12,786 bases of DNA from Sphingobacterium thalpophilum (GCA_943325255.2 CALPOS020000046.1:1-12786); one strand, 5' to 3'. Positions 1 to 6,604 are shown, counted from the stretch's first letter. A program made the numbers and translations. Notes: generated from the letters alone by a model not told the origin.

Positions 1-345
1 ATCCTTGTCCTGTTTATTTCCTGCAAGAAGGAATCCGAAGAGCCATTCGGAAAAGATACGTCTAAAACACCAATAGTCTTGGGAAAAGAACTCTTCGAAA
101 CCAAGGGCAATTGTGTCGCTTGCCATTTGAAAGATCAAAAAGTGATAGGTCCAAGTATTCAAGACATAGCTAAAACTTACCAAGCGCAAAATGCCAGTAT
201 CGTTAGTTTTCTAAAAGAAAATGCCAAACCCATCGTCGATCCGTCGCAGTACGAAGTGATGAAAACCAATTTTGCCATCACGAAAATGATGAGCGACGAG
301 GAATTGCAAGCGATTGAAGCTTATATTTATTCGAATTTGAAATAG
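1..345 (+). CDS. c-type cytochrome lipoprotein, 3' part (5' end outside window)
   Basis: The reading frame is open from base 1, so the gene starts upstream; 114 residues are visible. The first residues are hydrophobic and lead into a lipobox-like FISC (Cys8) followed by KKESEE, so the mature protein is probably lipid-anchored and exported. CVACH at residues 38-42 is a CxxCH haem-c attachment site, and a Met in VMKTNF (about residue 87) is the probable axial ligand. The ending MSDEELQAIEAYIYSNL is the usual last helix of small monohaem class I cytochromes, and the size of about 100 mature residues fits. The role is presumably periplasmic electron transfer; the partner cannot be told from this window. 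An apparent TTG start at position 79 would remove the lipobox and is not used. A repeat element begins on the stop codon. Confidence 0.85.
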   Translation: MLVLFISCKKESEEPFGKDTSKTPIVLGKELFETKGNCVACHLKDQKVIGPSIQDIAKTYQAQNASIVSFLKENAKPIVDPSQYEVMKTNFAITKMMSDEELQAIEAYIYSNLK

Positions 346-455
346 GAGCTATTTCCCGCACCCGAGGCTGTAAGCCGAACTGGCGAAGCAATCCACTACA
401 TCTTTTGTTCTGAACGCCAGAACAAAAGGATATCGTTCCTATCGGGGCTAGGGCA
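344..455 (+). repeat. R2 interspersed repeat, copy 1
   Basis: This element starts with AGGAGCTATTTCCCGC on the stop codon of the cytochrome gene and ends with GGATATCG, CCTATCGGGGCTAGGG. Its interior has a strong hairpin: 402-412 pairs with 418-428 (11 bp, 5-nt loop). The same outer ends, in the same orientation relative to the upstream gene, occur at 6611-6679. From memory this is a family common in Flavobacterium genomes, but I could not search. It also holds an extra module of about 30 nt (360-389) that is absent from copy 2. Confidence 0.7.
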
Positions 456-483
456 GTCGAGACCATAATTTGCATCCCGTAAA

Positions 484-541
484 TCTTTGCGTCTCTGCGT
501 CTTTGCGAGAAAATAAGAAAGTCTCGCAGAGACGCAGAGTA
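484..541. repeat. imperfect palindrome of TTTGCG words with 8-nt spacing
   Basis: TTTGCG, TCTGCG and TTTGCG start at 486, 494 and 502, an 8-nt period. The stretch 500-510 (TCTTTGCGAGA) is complementary to 522-532 with a single G-T pair, and 489-499 can alternatively pair with 525-535. The element can therefore fold as a hairpin with an 11-nt loop. It lies between the cytochrome and ogt genes. A related 8-nt-spaced element is at 6501-6522. No gene is supported anywhere in 346-613. Confidence 0.6.
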
Positions 542-613
542 AATGATTGCACTAAAATCCATTTACAAAACAAAAACCTTGCGAACCATCAGGTAAAAAA
601 CTATTTTTAAAGC

Positions 614-1084
614 ATGGAAATTGCCTACATTAAAACCCCACTCGGAACCGCCAAAATCACTGGCAATGACAACTGTATTGCATCTATTTCCATTTTAGAA
701 GAAGGCACAATTACCAAAAATATTCCAACTGTTTTAAAAGAAGCAGTCACACAACTTCAAGATTATTTCAACGGAAAATGCACCCATTTCGATTTCAAAC
801 TAAATCTTCAAGGCACCAAATTCCAGCAAAAAGTATGGCAAGCGTTACTCGAAATCCCATTCGGAAAAACCTGTTCTTATATGGAGTTATCCAAGAAGCT
901 AGGCGATGTAAAAGCCATACGCGCCGTAGCTTCGGCCAACGGCAAAAACCCATTGTGGATTGTGGTTCCTTGCCATCGTGTAATCGGAACAGACGGCTCA
1001 CTAACAGGTTACGCCGGTGGTTTGTGGCGCAAGAAATGGTTGCTGGAACACGAGAGTTCAGCAAAACAGCAAAGCTTATTTTAA
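614..1084 (+). CDS. ogt: methylated-DNA--protein-cysteine S-methyltransferase (Ogt/MGMT family)
   Basis: This cytoplasmic repair protein transfers an alkyl group from O6-alkylguanine in DNA to its own cysteine, which inactivates it. The 156-aa product has the active-site signature VVPCHRVIG with the acceptor Cys120. Before it stand the helix-turn-helix region with FQQKVWQALLEIPFGKT (about 70-86) and the RAVASANGKNP segment (103-113), which holds the Arg finger and Asn hinge region. The length fits single-domain Ogt proteins without an Ada N-terminal domain. The ATG at 614 gives the usual start of MxxAYIKTPLG. No clear Shine-Dalgarno sequence is visible, as is common in this phylum. It appears to be a single gene, flanked by repeats on both sides; the R1 repeat starts on its stop codon. 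Confidence 0.95.
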   Translation: MEIAYIKTPLGTAKITGNDNCIASISILEEGTITKNIPTVLKEAVTQLQDYFNGKCTHFDFKLNLQGTKFQQKVWQALLEIPFGKTCSYMELSKKLGDVKAIRAVASANGKNPLWIVVPCHRVIGTDGSLTGYAGGLWRKKWLLEHESSAKQQSLF

Positions 1085-1232
1085 CCGCAAGGTTTTTGGC
1101 AATGCTCAAAAAGAAATAGTTATATTTTTTACCGCAGATTCGCAGATTAATTTAAAAATCTGTGAATCTGCGGTCTAATTTTTCACAACTTAGTGAACTT
1201 TGCCAAAATCTTAGTGCACTTTGCGGTTATTT
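1081..1232. repeat. R1 composite inverted repeat, copy a
   Basis: The element runs from TTAACCGCAAGG (overlapping the ogt stop codon) to CACTTTGCGGTTAT, an inverted pair of ends. Its right arm has TTAGTG, TTTGCC, TTAGTG and TTTGCG starting at 1190, 1199, 1211 and 1220, a spacing of 9, 12 and 9. The left arm has a CGCAA-like word at 1086 and GGCAA 12 nt further on. A nested palindrome occupies 1131-1174. The whole ogt to serine hydrolase gap is essentially this repeat. Confidence 0.7.
1131..1174. terminator. 18-bp nested palindrome in R1 copy a, possible terminator
   Basis: Positions 1131-1148 pair with 1157-1174 over 18 bp, with one G-T pair and an 8-nt loop. CTAATTTTT follows on the + strand, so it could end transcription of ogt 47 bp upstream. 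Nearly the same palindrome lies at 12396-12441. The palindrome is seen directly; the terminator role is inferred. Confidence 0.55.
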
Positions 1233-1267
1233 TTTTTGTAAATTCGTCTATCATTAATTATCCGCAC

Positions 1268-2425
1268 ATGAAAATTCTTAAGAAAATCGTTCTTTGGTTT
1301 GTTATCCTATTCGCCACGATTATTGCTTTGCTATACATTTTCCAAGTTGATTATCTCATCAAAGCGGTACGTACGATCTATCTCAAAGGCCACACGACCG
1401 CCTTTCTCCAAGATTATAAAGAATTCGACAACCGCACGATTCCCAAAAGTCATACGCCACAGACTTGGGCAACAGCCAAAGATTTTAATAGTGTTAAGCC
1501 TACCGATGAACTCGAAAAATGGCACAAAAAGTTAGGTACAGTTGCATTCCTAATCATCAAAAATGATAGTGTTTGGAACGAAAGCTACTATGATGATTAT
1601 GATAAAAATTCCAAATCGAATTCTTTTTCAATGGCGAAAAGTATTGTGTCTGCTTCATTGGGAAAGGCCATCATGCAAGGCAAAATCAAGAGTTTAGACC
1701 AAAAGGTTTCGGATTTTTTTCCGGAATTTAATAAAGGAACTTCAGCCAACATGACGGTAGGCGATTTGTCATCAATGTCGTCTGGATTGAACTGGGATGA
1801 ATCATATTATAGTCCATTTTCGATCACCACACGTGCGTATTTCGATGATGATTTGAACAATGTAATTCTCGGTTTGAAAGGTGTCGATGAACCTGGGAAA
1901 GGCTATAAATACTTAAGTGGCAATACCCAATTACTGGCGATGTGCATCGAAAAAGCCACGGGAAAAAGTCTAGCGGATTATGTTGCTGAGAATTTCTGGG
2001 AACCAATGGGAGCTGAAAATGAAGCGCTTTGGCAAACCGATCATCAAGGTGGCATCGTCAAAGCGTATTGTTGTTTTGCATCCAACGCTAGAGATTTTGC
2101 GCGCTTTGGAAAATTATTCAAGCAACACGGAAAATGGAATGGGCAGCAACTTTTAGACAGCGCCTTCATCGCCAAATCGACAACGCCAAGATTCGAAGCT
2201 TCGCCAGAATACGGCTACGGTTGGTGGTTGTGCAATTACAAAAACAAAAAGATATTTTACATGCGCGGTCACTTAGGACAGAACGTCATTGTGATTCCAC
2301 AAGACGATTTGATTATTGTTCGATTGGGAAATCAGCATCAAGCGAGCACCAAAGGCAGTCCACATAGTGACGACTTTTTTGTTTATATCGACGAAACGTA
2401 CAAAATGCTAGCACAAAGAAAATAG
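1268..2425 (+). CDS. membrane-anchored serine hydrolase, beta-lactamase/class C esterase family
   Basis: The product (385 aa) belongs to the serine beta-lactamase-like fold (Beta-lactamase family, as in EstB, NylB-type hydrolases and class C enzymes). After a short positive start, residues 7-25 form a hydrophobic helix that anchors or exports the protein. The catalytic serine motif is S121-M-A-K124, preceded by NSFSMAKS. Y215-LSGN is the Tyr-containing second motif, and RGHLGQ (H335-L-G) replaces the KTG triad, as in esterase and amide hydrolase members. The substrate cannot be predicted. The frame extends upstream to 1193, but that part lies inside the R1 repeat and would put extra residues before the signal segment. 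ATG 1268 gives the natural signal-anchor start. The next gene follows after 39 bp. Confidence 0.85.
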   Translation: MKILKKIVLWFVILFATIIALLYIFQVDYLIKAVRTIYLKGHTTAFLQDYKEFDNRTIPKSHTPQTWATAKDFNSVKPTDELEKWHKKLGTVAFLIIKNDSVWNESYYDDYDKNSKSNSFSMAKSIVSASLGKAIMQGKIKSLDQKVSDFFPEFNKGTSANMTVGDLSSMSSGLNWDESYYSPFSITTRAYFDDDLNNVILGLKGVDEPGKGYKYLSGNTQLLAMCIEKATGKSLADYVAENFWEPMGAENEALWQTDHQGGIVKAYCCFASNARDFARFGKLFKQHGKWNGQQLLDSAFIAKSTTPRFEASPEYGYGWWLCNYKNKKIFYMRGHLGQNVIVIPQDDLIIVRLGNQHQASTKGSPHSDDFFVYIDETYKMLAQRK

Positions 2426-2464
2426 TACAAGCCAAGATTAATTGTTTAACTTAATTTATATGCC

Positions 2465-3178
2465 ATGATTGAAAAATCAAACCTCGAAAACATCTTGTTT
2501 ATCGACATCGAAACGGTTCCAGAACAAGAAAAATTTACTTCATTAGATCCTGAAATGCAAAACCTTTGGGAACTCAAAACCCAATTTCAAAGAAAAGAAG
2601 ACTACAGTCCAGAAGACTTTTACGAACGCGCCGGAATTTGGGCAGAATTCGGGAAGATTATCTGTATTTCCGTCGGCTATTTCACCATCAAAGGAGATAT
2701 TCGGAATTTTAGAGTGACTTCCTTTTTCGGTGACGAACCGAAGATTTTGAAGGATTTTAGCAACCTGATGAACAATCATTTCGACAAAGCGCAACATCTT
2801 TTGTGCGGTCATAATGCCAAAGAATTCGATATTCCGTTTATTGCTAGAAGGATGATTATCAATCAAATTGCGATACCCAATAAACTCAATTTATTTGGGA
2901 AAAAACCATGGGAAGTGCCGCATTTAGATACTTTAGAACTTTGGAAATTCGGCGATTACAAACATTTCACTTCTTTAAAATTATTGACTAAGATTTTGGG
3001 AATTCCATCTTCTAAAGGAGACATTGATGGCAGTCAAGTTGGACACGTTTATTACGTTGACAAAGACATCGATCGCATCATAACCTATTGCGAAAAAGAT
3101 GTCATTGCCGTGGCGCAGGTTTTCCTTCGGTTTCGAAGAGAAGATTTGTTGATTGAAGAGGAAATCTTGCATGTTTAA
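2465..3178 (+). CDS. predicted 3'-5' exonuclease, PolB-related DnaQ-like family
   Basis: This 237-aa protein has the three acidic exonuclease motifs of the DEDD superfamily. Exo I is LFIDIETVP (D14, E16), Exo II is CGHNAKEFDIPF (D123), and Exo III is YCEKDVIAVAQVF (D213, with a Tyr four residues before the Asp, the DEDDy form). Length and motif spacing match the family annotated as predicted 3'-5' exonuclease related to the exonuclease domain of PolB (PF10108 by my recollection). It probably trims DNA or RNA 3' ends in the cytoplasm; the physiological substrate is not known to me. ATG 2465 gives a start just before the Exo I strand. It may be co-transcribed with the serine hydrolase 39 bp upstream, with which it has no obvious functional link. 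Confidence 0.85.
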   Translation: MIEKSNLENILFIDIETVPEQEKFTSLDPEMQNLWELKTQFQRKEDYSPEDFYERAGIWAEFGKIICISVGYFTIKGDIRNFRVTSFFGDEPKILKDFSNLMNNHFDKAQHLLCGHNAKEFDIPFIARRMIINQIAIPNKLNLFGKKPWEVPHLDTLELWKFGDYKHFTSLKLLTKILGIPSSKGDIDGSQVGHVYYVDKDIDRIITYCEKDVIAVAQVFLRFRREDLLIEEEILHV

Positions 3179-3182
3179 CATT

Positions 3183-3260
3183 TAACCGCAAGGCTCGCAA
3201 AGGTTATTGTAGATTTGTTCATTGCGAACTTTGCGCTTCCTTTGCGTACTTTGCGGTAAA
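3183..3260. repeat. R1 composite repeat, copy b (no nested palindrome)
   Basis: This short form begins with TAACCGCAAGGCTCGCAAAGG four bases after the exonuclease stop and ends at CTTTGCGGTAAA. CGCAA words start at 3187 and 3196. The right arm has xTTGCG words starting at 3221, 3230, 3241 and 3250, a spacing of 9, 11 and 9. It fills most of the 108-bp gap before the next gene. Confidence 0.65.
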
Positions 3261-3272
3261 AAACTACATTTA
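3241..3272 (+). promoter_or_regulatory. weak candidate Bacteroidota promoter overlapping R1 copy b
   Basis: TTTG at 3241-3244, a 20-nt spacer, and TACATTTA at 3265-3272 match seven of the eight bases of the TAnnTTTG -7 box at the expected distance from a -33 TTTG. The next ATG is only 14 nt downstream, so the leader would be very short. It is a chance match unless transcript data support it. Confidence 0.2.
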
Positions 3273-3286
3273 CGAAAAACTAAAGT

Positions 3287-4726
3287 ATGGTATTGAGTAG
3301 ATTTTGGTTGGTTATTTTCATTGCTTCCATCACGTTTGTGGTGTTTAGCTTGTTTTCTGGAAACAGTTATACGATTGATTATGTCTTAAACGGAAAGAAA
3401 GACGATCCGATTTTGATGTCGGAGAAATACCTCAATCAACTTCCGGTTTTTATTAAAGACAGTATCGAAAAAGCACCCGATATGACGATGGTGATTGATC
3501 GCGATGCCATTAGTCCAGATACAACTTACGTCTTCAAAAATAAAACCGTCAAAATCTACAGCGGCGTTCAGAAATCAGATGGATTATTGCCGACTTGTAA
3601 GAACACTTTAGTCGATTTGATCTTGCCGTTGATTGCGTATCTGGCTTTTTTCTGTGGATTGATGGAACTCTTAATAATTTCCGGTGCTTCCGGGAAATTG
3701 GCTAAAGTATTGAGTCCAGTTTTTGTAAAAGTGTTTCCGAGTATTCCGAAAAACCATCCGTCCATCTCTTATATGACGTTGAATTTTGCGGCTAATTTCC
3801 TTGGACTCGATTCTGCCGCGACGCCATTTGGATTGAAAGCTATGGAAAGTTTGCAAGAACTCAATACCGAGAAAGAGAAGGCGAGTGATGCGCAAATTAT
3901 GTTTATGTGTTTGCATGCGTCTGGACTAACATTAATTGCCACATCCATCATCGGTTACCGCGCTGCAGCCAACGCGACGAATCCTGCCGATGTGATGTTG
4001 CCTTGTATCATTACTTCTTTTATAGGAACAATTGCCGCGTTTTTGATTGTTGGTGTCAAACAGAAAATCAATTTCAAAAGCGCATCGTTGGTTCTTGGGC
4101 TAATGGGATTAATAGCCGCTATTGTTGGACTATTGATGTACGTAAACCATTTGGATTTGATAGGAAAAAACTATTTTACTTCTAATCTGTCCGCTTTAAT
4201 ATTAGTAGCGATTATTGCGTTTACTTTGATATTTTCTTTTATGAAAGAGAGGAAATTTGCGGAGGCAAAAACCACTGTTTTCGAAGCTTTTGTTTCTGGA
4301 GCCAACAATGGTATTAAAACTGGCGTTACTATTTTTCCCTATGTATTGGGAATGTTGGTGGCGATTTCTTTATTCAGGAACAGTGGTTTATTTGAAATCA
4401 TCAGCAACTGGATTGCGTTTGGATTTTCGAATATGGGCGTGAGTAAGGAAATTACAGATGCATTGCCAGTGGCGCTGCTTCGACCTTTTAGCTCAGCGGG
4501 ATCAAGAGGATTTTTGATCGATTCGATGAATACTTTTGGCGCCGATTCTATGACAGGAAGATTAAGTAGCATTTTCCAATGTAGCGCCGAGAGCACGTTT
4601 TATGTAATTGCTGTGTATTTTGGCTCGGTCAATATAAAAAACACCCGTTACGCTTTGGGCACGATGCTTATAGTTGATGTGATTTGTGTGATTACCGCGA
4701 TTTTCGTCGCAGGATGGTTTTTTTAA
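3287..4726 (+). CDS. SpmA-SpmB fusion, nucleoside-recognition (Gate) domain membrane protein
   Basis: This is a 479-aa polytopic inner-membrane protein. Residues 6-23 form a first membrane segment, and residues of about 25-100 form a polar stretch probably outside the membrane. Residues 105-255 resemble spore maturation protein A, with NFLGLDSAATPFGLKAM (170-186) followed by LQELN and the NPADVMLP segment. Residues 300-479 resemble spore maturation protein B, with FPYVLGMLVAI, RNSGL, LPVALLRPFSSAGSRG (393-408), GADSMTG and ESTFYVIAVYFGSVNIK (435-451). In Bacillus SpmA and SpmB are two separate proteins; here they are one chain. Nothing in the window suggests sporulation. The transported substrate is unknown, although the Gate domain implies a channel or transporter-like role. 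The 129-aa gene follows after 18 bp and is probably co-transcribed. Confidence 0.85.
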   Translation: MVLSRFWLVIFIASITFVVFSLFSGNSYTIDYVLNGKKDDPILMSEKYLNQLPVFIKDSIEKAPDMTMVIDRDAISPDTTYVFKNKTVKIYSGVQKSDGLLPTCKNTLVDLILPLIAYLAFFCGLMELLIISGASGKLAKVLSPVFVKVFPSIPKNHPSISYMTLNFAANFLGLDSAATPFGLKAMESLQELNTEKEKASDAQIMFMCLHASGLTLIATSIIGYRAAANATNPADVMLPCIITSFIGTIAAFLIVGVKQKINFKSASLVLGLMGLIAAIVGLLMYVNHLDLIGKNYFTSNLSALILVAIIAFTLIFSFMKERKFAEAKTTVFEAFVSGANNGIKTGVTIFPYVLGMLVAISLFRNSGLFEIISNWIAFGFSNMGVSKEITDALPVALLRPFSSAGSRGFLIDSMNTFGADSMTGRLSSIFQCSAESTFYVIAVYFGSVNIKNTRYALGTMLIVDVICVITAIFVAGWFF

Positions 4727-4744
4727 AACATAATTTCAAAAATA

Positions 4745-5134
4745 ATGTCATTTACCGAATCCTTCACCGAGTTTTATAATCAAGTGAAAACCAGTTTAGC
4801 GGATGGTACTTTTGCCAAATTAACTTTAGCAAAAACAATAGGCAATACCGATTTGATGAATATTTATGTTCGCCCGATTGTTGAAAATGGCGCGTTAAAA
4901 ATGGAACTCAAATATAAATTCCAGCAAGAGGAGCAGGTTGAAATTCACACGATTGATAAAGCGCGTGATATTTTATTGTATTATATCAACAATCCGTTTT
5001 TGTCGGCTATACTATTCACAACTGAATTTGATTTGACTTACAAACTCAATAAAAAGCGCGCGGTAAGTATTACTGAAAAGGTAAATACTTTTGGGAACGC
5101 CTCGGAAGTTTTACTAGATTATCTTAATCAATAA
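4745..5134 (+). CDS. conserved-looking protein of unknown function, 129 aa
   Basis: A soluble protein with no signal peptide or membrane segment. The sequence reads like a compact alpha/beta domain: LADGTFAKLTLAKTIGN (18-34), then NIYVRPI, a beta-rich MELKYKFQQEEQVEIH (about 53-68), a helix DKARDILLYYIN, and FLSAILFTTEFDLTY (80-94). From memory this resembles the N-terminal domain of longer Bacteroidota proteins annotated as SAM-dependent methyltransferases, in which a methyltransferase domain follows. I could not check this. No methyltransferase motif is present here, so it may be a stand-alone domain or a shortened relative. It starts 18 bp after the SpmA-SpmB gene and overlaps scoB tail to tail by 11 bp. 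Confidence 0.7.
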   Translation: MSFTESFTEFYNQVKTSLADGTFAKLTLAKTIGNTDLMNIYVRPIVENGALKMELKYKFQQEEQVEIHTIDKARDILLYYINNPFLSAILFTTEFDLTYKLNKKRAVSITEKVNTFGNASEVLLDYLNQ

Positions 5135-5783
5135 CCATTTCTGGAATTTCTCCATCGATAATTAAGTCGGCTTCGGTGGATGCGATAATGTGTTCAACAG
5201 AAACACCTGGAGCGCGTTCTAACAGTTTAAATCCTTTAGGTGTAATTTCTAAAACGGCTAATTCTGTAACTACTTTCTTTACACAACCAACGCCTGTTAG
5301 AGGCAAACTGCAACGTTTTAATATTTTGGATTCGCCCGCTTTATTGACGTGCATCATGGCAACGATGATGTTCTCGGCAGAAGCCACTAAATCCATAGCA
5401 CCTCCCATACCTTTTACCATTTTTCCAGGGATTTTCCAGTTGGCGATATCGCCGTTTTCGGCCACTTCCATGGCGCCAAGAATGGTAAGGTCAATGTGTT
5501 GTCCGCGGATCATGCCAAAGCTAAATCCTGAATCGAAGAAACTAGCTCCGGGTAAAGTAGTGATCGTTTGTTTTCCGGCGTTGATGAGGTCGGCATCTTC
5601 TTCTCCTTCAAATGGGAATGGTCCCATGCCGAGAACACCGTTTTCGCTTTGAAATTCAACGGAAATATCGGTGCGAACGTAATTCGCCACTAATGTCGGA
5701 ATTCCGATGCCTAAGTTAACGTAGTAACGATCTTTTACTTCTTGGGCTATTCTTTTTGCGATTTCTTCTTTTCCTAATGCCAT
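5124..5783 (-). CDS. scoB: 3-oxoacid CoA-transferase subunit B
   Basis: This is the beta subunit (219 aa) of a two-subunit family I CoA-transferase, probably succinyl-CoA:3-ketoacid (acetoacetate) CoA-transferase. The catalytic glutamate lies in the SENGVLGMGPFP motif (E47), which forms the glutamyl-CoA thioester intermediate. YVNLGIGIPTLVANY (21-35) and the C-terminal EADLIIDGEIPEM are typical. The start ATG at 5783 lies 2 bp after the stop of scoA, so the two are translationally linked. The role is activating acetoacetate with succinyl-CoA for use as acetyl-CoA, or the reverse. Butyrate/acetate-type (AtoA-like) specificity cannot be excluded from sequence alone. Confidence 0.93.
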   Translation of the reverse strand: MALGKEEIAKRIAQEVKDRYYVNLGIGIPTLVANYVRTDISVEFQSENGVLGMGPFPFEGEEDADLINAGKQTITTLPGASFFDSGFSFGMIRGQHIDLTILGAMEVAENGDIANWKIPGKMVKGMGGAMDLVASAENIIVAMMHVNKAGESKILKRCSLPLTGVGCVKKVVTELAVLEITPKGFKLLERAPGVSVEHIIASTEADLIIDGEIPEMVID

Positions 5784-5785
5784 GA

Positions 5786-6487
5786 CTATTCTCTTTTTCT
5801 TGTTGTACGTTGCTCGATTCGTTTTTCAAATTTTTCTCCTTGAAAAATACGTTGAATCAAAATTCCGGGAATGTGCACTTGGTTTGGATCGAGTGTGCCA
5901 ACAGGAACTAATTCCTCGACTTCAGCGATGGTGATTTTGGCTGCACCACACATGCATGGGTTGAAATTTCTAGCGGTTCCTTTGAAAAGTAAATTGCCTG
6001 CTTCGTCACCTTTCCAAGCTTTTACGATGGCGAAATCCGCTTTGAAAGCATGTTCCATAATGTGCATTTTGCCATTGAATTCACGGGATTCTTTTCCTTC
6101 AGCGACTTCAGTTCCGTAGCCGGCTGGCGTATAGAAGGCGGGTATTCCGGCTTGAGCTGCGCGACAACGTTCCGCTAAAGTTCCTTGCGGGATGAGTTCA
6201 ACGTCGAGTTCGCCAGAGAGCATTTGACGTTCAAATTCTGCATTTTCTCCAACGTATGAAGAAATCATTTTTTTGATTTGTTTCTTTTGAAGCAATAATC
6301 CCAGACCGAAATCATCTACACCGGCATTGTTTGAAATACAAGTTAAGTTGTTGGTGCCTTTTTTCACCAATTCGGCAATGGCATTTTCTGGGATACCACA
6401 AAGACCGAAACCGCCTAACATAAGTGTCATGCCATTTTCGATTCCGTGCAGTGCTTCTTGGACTGAGTTTACTTTTTTATTGATCAT
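5786..6487 (-). CDS. scoA: 3-oxoacid CoA-transferase subunit A
   Basis: This is the alpha subunit (233 aa) paired with scoB. The family signature GGFGLCGIPENAI (25-37) is the oxyanion and CoA-binding loop of family I CoA-transferases. SNNAGVDDFGLGLLL (52-66), GTLAERCRAAQAGIPAFYTP (102-121) and ARNFNPCMCGAAKITIAEVEE (about 172-192) are also conserved. The C terminus GEKFEKRIEQRTTRKRE is a short basic tail. ATG 6487 is preceded on this strand by AAACAAT rather than a strong ribosome binding site. The 5' leader contains an 8-nt-spaced repeat (6501-6522). The pair forms a two-gene operon convergent with the 129-aa gene. Confidence 0.93.
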   Translation of the reverse strand: MINKKVNSVQEALHGIENGMTLMLGGFGLCGIPENAIAELVKKGTNNLTCISNNAGVDDFGLGLLLQKKQIKKMISSYVGENAEFERQMLSGELDVELIPQGTLAERCRAAQAGIPAFYTPAGYGTEVAEGKESREFNGKMHIMEHAFKADFAIVKAWKGDEAGNLLFKGTARNFNPCMCGAAKITIAEVEELVPVGTLDPNQVHIPGILIQRIFQGEKFEKRIEQRTTRKRE

Positions 6488-6494
6488 ATTGTTT

Positions 6495-6526
6495 CTTTGC
6501 CACTAAGGCTCTAAGGCGCAAAGTTT
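6495..6526 (-). repeat. TTTGCG-type repeat with 8-nt spacing, upstream of scoA
   Basis: Read on the minus strand, TTTGCG, TTAGAG and TTAGTG start 8 nt apart (plus-strand words CGCAAA at 6517, CTCTAA at 6509, CACTAA at 6501). The minus-strand ends, CTTTGCG and GGCAAAG, are inversely related, giving a small palindrome. It lies within the scoA leader, so it could influence expression, but no function is shown. Confidence 0.5.
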
Positions 6527-6585
6527 AGTTTTATATTATTGGTTTAAAACTTCAATATTTTTTTGAAGGTTGACAAATGAACAAC

Positions 6586-6604
6586 GAATGTTGAATGTTG
6601 AATG
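6586..6604. repeat. 7-nt tandem repeat (GAATGTT)
   Basis: GAATGTT occurs twice in tandem followed by GAATG, just outside the R2 copy. It is short and low complexity. The remaining bases between 6527 and 6610 show nothing I recognise. Confidence 0.5.

Noticed and set aside
344..455. Non-coding RNA gene or riboswitch
   Set aside because: The hairpin is strong, but the element directly follows a stop codon and recurs as an interspersed repeat; no promoter or known riboswitch core is visible.
278..562. 94-codon minus-strand frame across the end of the cytochrome gene
   Set aside because: It is made from the antisense of the cytochrome gene plus R2 and the TTTGCG palindrome; the composition is that of the repeats.
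1193..1267. Upstream extension of the serine hydrolase frame
   Set aside because: These 25 codons lie in the R1 repeat right arm and would place a second hydrophobic stretch before the clear signal anchor that starts at 1268.
5176..5652. 158-codon open frame on the + strand across scoB
   Set aside because: It is antisense to a well-supported CoA-transferase subunit with its catalytic motif; no domain is visible in the shadow frame.
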